Shown: in pieces, positions 59,901-64,000 of the stretch
How the letters are laid out: each line of letters begins with the position of its first letter
Numbering within the stretch: the stretch's first letter is position 1
DNA from: Collybia mongolica
Taxonomy: Eukaryota > Basidiomycota > Agaricomycetes > Agaricales > Clitocybaceae
Reading direction: 5' to 3'
Assembly: GCA_013420905.1 (NCBI GenBank)
Contig: JAAXNY010000006.1
Coordinates: 310,001-374,000 of the forward strand
Length of the DNA: 64,000 nucleotides
The notes under the pieces: generated by a model
Seen by the model: the letters and a program-made list of their open reading frames with translations, nothing else
Databases searched by the model: none
What the model was told of the DNA's origin: nothing
Translations under genes and position numbers: made by a program

Positions 59901-61919
59901 TTCAAACTCCGTGGCCCTGGATGGGTGGCGGTGTACCAGGGGTTGTTCTGAACGTTCACTCAGTATCATAAACTCATCAGCATCCTCCTTCGATCGCCTG
60001 GCAGGATCCGTTCTCTGGAATCGTAAACCTGTGTGTGTATATAACGGCAACGATGTCCAAACATATGCTGCCTTGCTGCATCACATCCACGGCGATTATT
60101 TCAAGGAAGGATCAATTTACCCATATATCACGGCATCTACCGTCCAGTCTGAAGGTCTATTGCTCTTAATCACTTATATCGCCGCACCTGTCGACCCTTC
60201 TGAGTCTTCTTCGGTCAACAATTGACTCTTACCTTTCTGGAGAGGTTATTCGTTAACGTGACGGCGCTTTTACAGGCTAGGAACATCCTTATTTTTCTTT
60301 CATTGATAACGCAGAACAAGTCAAGTATATTCTTATTGACAGGCTACCCCAATCGACATCGGAGCTTCATCTATACCCTGGCGCCTGGCAGGTCTTCCCT
60401 ATCGTCAACAGATTACAACGAGACGTGTCTAATTGGAGGCACTGGCTCATCGAAAAACCGATAGGCCGTGAAAATTTTTTCATCGTGACTTGGGTCCCAT
60501 TTCGTACATCGCAGCGGCGTAGACTAATCTGTGGTGCACTGGTGTGATATTGAAATTACGCCCGAATAGACGCAACTGTGTTCACTCGGAGGCAATCTGA
60601 TTTTGCTACCGGTCGATATCAAAACGGTAACGTAAGGTTACATCTTGCTCGTTCCATTCCGGTTCACCTCACGGCCCGTCAAACCTCTAGAGGGGATGGT
60701 GTCAGAACTGTTAGTTACTGTTAGGATTTGATAGACATATTCAAGTATGTAATTAGTTGGGGGATTCGGGAGAAACGGATGTGGGTTAAATTCCCCATCC
60801 CTGTGTCTATGACTGGGTTTTGTTTCTCGCATTACATTTGGCGGGCGCCATGTGTGGTCTAACTTCATCCCTGGTTATGGGAATGGCATCGATGGGGATC
60901 TGCGGCGACTGTCCGTGGCTCTAACCATAGGTCAATAACAAAAGATGGTGATAACTCTGACTACCTGTGTTTTAGTTACCGTGCAACTGAGGCACCTACA
61001 TAGAATGGGACCTATGAAAATGTTTCACGGGTATTCAACGGGGGTGTGATTCCGGATAAGGTACATAACATGCTTGATACCTGATCGCGTGTGGTCGCGT
61101 CGGGCCCGCCTATCGAGCTGGGCATTGGCAGCGATCTGAGACTTGGCTGAGACCTATGAGCGGTCCGCACCTGAAAAAAAAGGGATCAGTGGGGCCGCAG
61201 AGCCAATCGATGCGGATGCGGAGGGCGGTTGGGTGTTTATTTTCTATGAGGGTTCAGATGCACCACGCGCGATATGCGACTGTGATAAACGCCACCAGAT
61301 GATTTGACTGCACAGAAGATGGAGAGAAAGACACATGGCATGCGTCACCCTTACGGAATGTTGAATGCACACACAAAAAAAAAAAAGAAAGGAATCCGAC
61401 GGTATGCAGGGGGCTAAGAAATGGTAACGATGTGCCAAAAGTGAGTCATCAGTTGAAGCGAAAGGAACATTTGAAAAGGCAGCGACATAGAAGAGTTGGA
61501 GGTGAAATCAGGCAGAAAAGAGGTATTGAACAAGGGCTCACGTGAGGAGATAAGGGGTTAGCATTGCCTTACGGGGACGAGGATAAGGGTAAGGCTATGG
61601 GGAATCCCTGGGGAATTCCCTGGGCCGAGCCTGCCGAGGACCGAATTAGGCAGATCTAATCATTTTTGAAACTTTTTTTAAAAAAGAATTAGGGATCTGC
61701 GTGGAATCTACAAGGCGCTGTATTCTTCCAGTTCCACCCTTGTTCCAATTGACCCTTGGTACCATCGCGGCTCATCGTCCGTATCCCCTGTTTGTCTCTA
61801 AGCGGTAATCCAGCCACGTCCACAATTTTACTCCTCCTCCGAGCCCGTACAGACACATTCCGTTTTAAATATGCCCGCCAACATCTTACCTTACTTTCAT
61901 TATTTGACGGCCTTGCTTA
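53970..61919. other. Long gene-poor region
   Basis: About 8 kb with only short frames and no recognised domain, transposon end, tRNA or long direct repeat. An A-tract lies near 61375-61387. The final 200 bp are C/T-rich and look like the leader of the cyclin gene. Decayed transposons may be present but are not recognisable by eye. Confidence 0.45.
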
Positions 61920-64000
61920 ATGGCCTCCTTTTATACTCCCCCGTCCCTCCCCCGTACTCCCATTGATTATACCATGAATGCTACTCTCCCATCCTTGCCT
62001 GCCGAGCTCCTTTCATCGTGGTCGGTATGGCGCCACCCAAAGCAGACGCCCTTAACGCCTCCAATGACCTCAACTTTTCATACGCGAAGAGCTCAGCCAC
62101 AACAAAGAGTGCAGACAACCTTGCCACCTATTGCACACTTGGAACGTCACTTGTCGACGATGCAACCTCGTAAGTATTATTCGCGTCAATTTTTTTTATC
62201 TTTGGTCTTACCCGTATATTACTAGTCACACCACCAGAGGATCTACCTTTGCAGAAATACTCTTCGCAACCGACTCGCTTGCCCTCTATAGTCACGCATC
62301 CGTCTGAGCACGCGCCCCAGGAAACGATAGACGTCTTTCAACCGAAGCCATCGACAAGCTCTGAGACGCCACACCTTGACTGGCTTGACTTTACGCGAAC
62401 GCGTTCCGCGCACTTTATCGCGGAGAAAACTTGCGAGATGATTTGCTACTTGTGGTTCTCAACATCATCGCCTGAACAATCATATGCTTCGCCTAATAAC
62501 TCGCCGCCCCTTCTGAGACGACCCAGCTCCTCGACGTCGACTCTCCAGCTTGTCGCCACTCCGACCTTTGTGCAATTTATGCAAAAGCTGCTGGAAACGA
62601 CACAAGTCTCGCAGTCGGTCATTGTCCTCTCGCTGCATTATATTTATCGTCTGAAAGACCGCAATCGCTTTACGCCTGCCCAACCCGGAAGCGAGTTTCG
62701 GATAGCAGTTGCTGGTCTCATGATGGCAAACAAGTTTCTTGACGAGTGCGTTATGCTTCTAAATTACACTGTCACACTTCAACTTATGGACTCTACAGCA
62801 ATACCTACACAAACAAGACGTGGTCAGAAGTTTCTGGGATCGATCTACCAGAGATAAATAGGATGGAGAGAGAGTTTTTGTTGGGCGTGGACTTTTCTTT
62901 ATATGTGGATAAGCCGACGTACGAGTCGTGGTTGAACCTTTTGAAAGGGCTGGTGAATGCGAAGGAGAGAGACAGTCGCCAATTCCGCAAGAGCCGCGGC
63001 ACCGCGCGGTCGTCAAGGCTTGCGAATCCCACCTCATCTACTGGGCCTGTATCACGGACGTATACAACTAGGCACCGACCTTCCGCACACCGCGCGCGTT
63101 CGACGTCACCGACGCAGACGCGAACTCCAGTCTACCCCTATTCCATGCATTCCACACCTTCCCACGCCTTATCGGCACCTTCCGAGCAACCTTCGCCCAC
63201 TCCTCGATCTGGCGCAAAGCGATCAGCAGAGGCAGCATTCTCGCCGACGTCTGCGACTTTTGCAGAAATCCCCTACAAGCGACCGTTGTCGATGGCTTTG
63301 CAAATCCCTGAGTTCCGGCCCAATAATTGTGGACCTCATTCGCATTCGCCTCTGGAGGGCCTGCAATCTTTTGCGACCATGTCGCTGGCATCGCCTCATG
63401 CGTCGCAGACCACACAGCGCTCGCAATCGCAGACTTGGGCGCCAAGTTCCAGGGAGGCTGTTCCTGAGACGCTTGTTACACCCGTTCCTTTGGACGAAAG
63501 ACGGCGGACGGCTGTGCCTCAGGTACTATATTTGCACTTCATGACCTCTGACCAATTTCTAACATAATGATCTAGAATCTATATTTCTACACTCTAGCCT
63601 GTTCACCGATGGACAGAGAGGAGGAAAACCGATCACGGAAGGCGCGACTTCGATATCACCAGCCGCCGCCTCCGTCCGCCGCACCGTATTACCCCCCGCA
63701 GCGCGCAACCATCCCTGTGGTTCAGTCTGCTTCGACGAGTCCTCACGAACACCACATGCATGTCACATCTTATACCCTTCCTCACTTTCACGACACGCAA
63801 TGGTCCAGACCGCCTAATACGTCTACTCCTTTTAATTCTCAACCTACGACAAGGTACACTTCTCAGGAGACTACCACAGAAAGCCCTGTCCCTTCGGCAC
63901 CTTTCGCGAACGCTGGTCCACCAGGTGTTCACTTCTATCCTACCCCTATTCAAAATTCTCCGGTCTATCCGCCTAATTGGTCTAGAGGTCGTCATTACTG
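61920..64000 (+). CDS. Pcl/PHO80-type cyclin, 3' end outside window
   Basis: Exons 61920-62169, 62238-62745, 62799-63522 and 63576 onward join in frame. A low-complexity N-terminus (MASFYTPPSLPRTPIDYT) precedes the cyclin box: FVQFMQKLLETTQVSQSVIV, LSLHYIYRLKDRNRF, GSEFRIAVAGLMMANKFLDD, NTYTNKTWSEVSGIDLPEIN, MEREFLLGVDFSLYVDKPTY. This is the pattern of Pcl/Pho80 cyclins, partners of the Pho85-type cyclin-dependent kinase. The C-terminus is long, Ser/Pro/Thr-rich and probably disordered, with NLYFYTLACSPMDREEENRS opening exon 4. The frame is still open at the window end, so length and stop are unknown. A later in-frame Met (61974) is an alternative start. Confidence 0.9.

Noticed and set aside
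1..64000. CRISPR arrays, bacterial operons or prophage
   Set aside because: The window is eukaryotic with spliced genes; no regularly spaced short repeats were seen.

Overview
The window is nuclear DNA of a filamentous basidiomycete, most likely a mushroom-forming Agaricomycete. The evidence is the gene style (many exons, introns of about 50-60 bp, some micro-exons) and the families present: a DUF6533 membrane protein, two divergent G-alpha subunits, F-box and BTB proteins of the agaric type, and several riboflavin-aldehyde-forming-enzyme-like (Raf-like) secreted double-psi beta-barrel proteins. Gene models were spliced by eye from reading frames, GT/AG (one GC/AG) sites and family conservation, so exon borders are inferences.

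Layout. 1-2.4 kb: no gene seen. 2.4-8.4 kb: a small secreted two-repeat protein, an F-box protein (minus), a DUF6533 membrane protein and a doubtful ORF. 9.1-11 kb: a divergent housekeeping pair, Mediator subunit MED21 (minus) and replication termination factor RTF2 (plus), sharing a 146-bp intergenic region. 11.2-14.8 kb: a secreted S10 serine carboxypeptidase, an intron-containing tRNA-Gly(GCC) and a BTB/POZ protein. 15.1-23.7 kb: two G-alpha genes on the minus strand with a complete 2745-bp hAT transposon (terminal inverted repeats, 8-bp target duplication, full transposase) between them. 26.8-28.1 kb: an unusual PH-CRIB-PH-CRIB protein with no kinase domain.

28.6-43.6 kb: a tandem array of five Raf-like genes (called A-E here) in diverged repeat units. 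Units A+B and C+D form one large tandem duplication. Each gene follows a conserved promoter block with a TATA box. Copy B is decayed, and a relic of the PH-CRIB gene lies before copy E. 43.9-51.3 kb: a second S10 carboxypeptidase (minus), an F-box/LRR-like protein and a GH47 class I alpha-mannosidase with a type II signal anchor. 51.3-61.9 kb is gene-poor. 61.9-64 kb: the 5' part of a Pcl/PHO80-type cyclin that runs off the window.

The genes do not form one pathway. The housekeeping genes are MED21, RTF2, GH47 and the cyclin. The lineage-specific parts are signalling (G-alpha, PH-CRIB, DUF6533), secreted proteins (Raf-like array, S10 peptidases, small repeat protein) and mobile DNA. The points most worth following up are the Raf-like array and the first G-alpha, which has lost several residues that normally hold and hydrolyse GTP.
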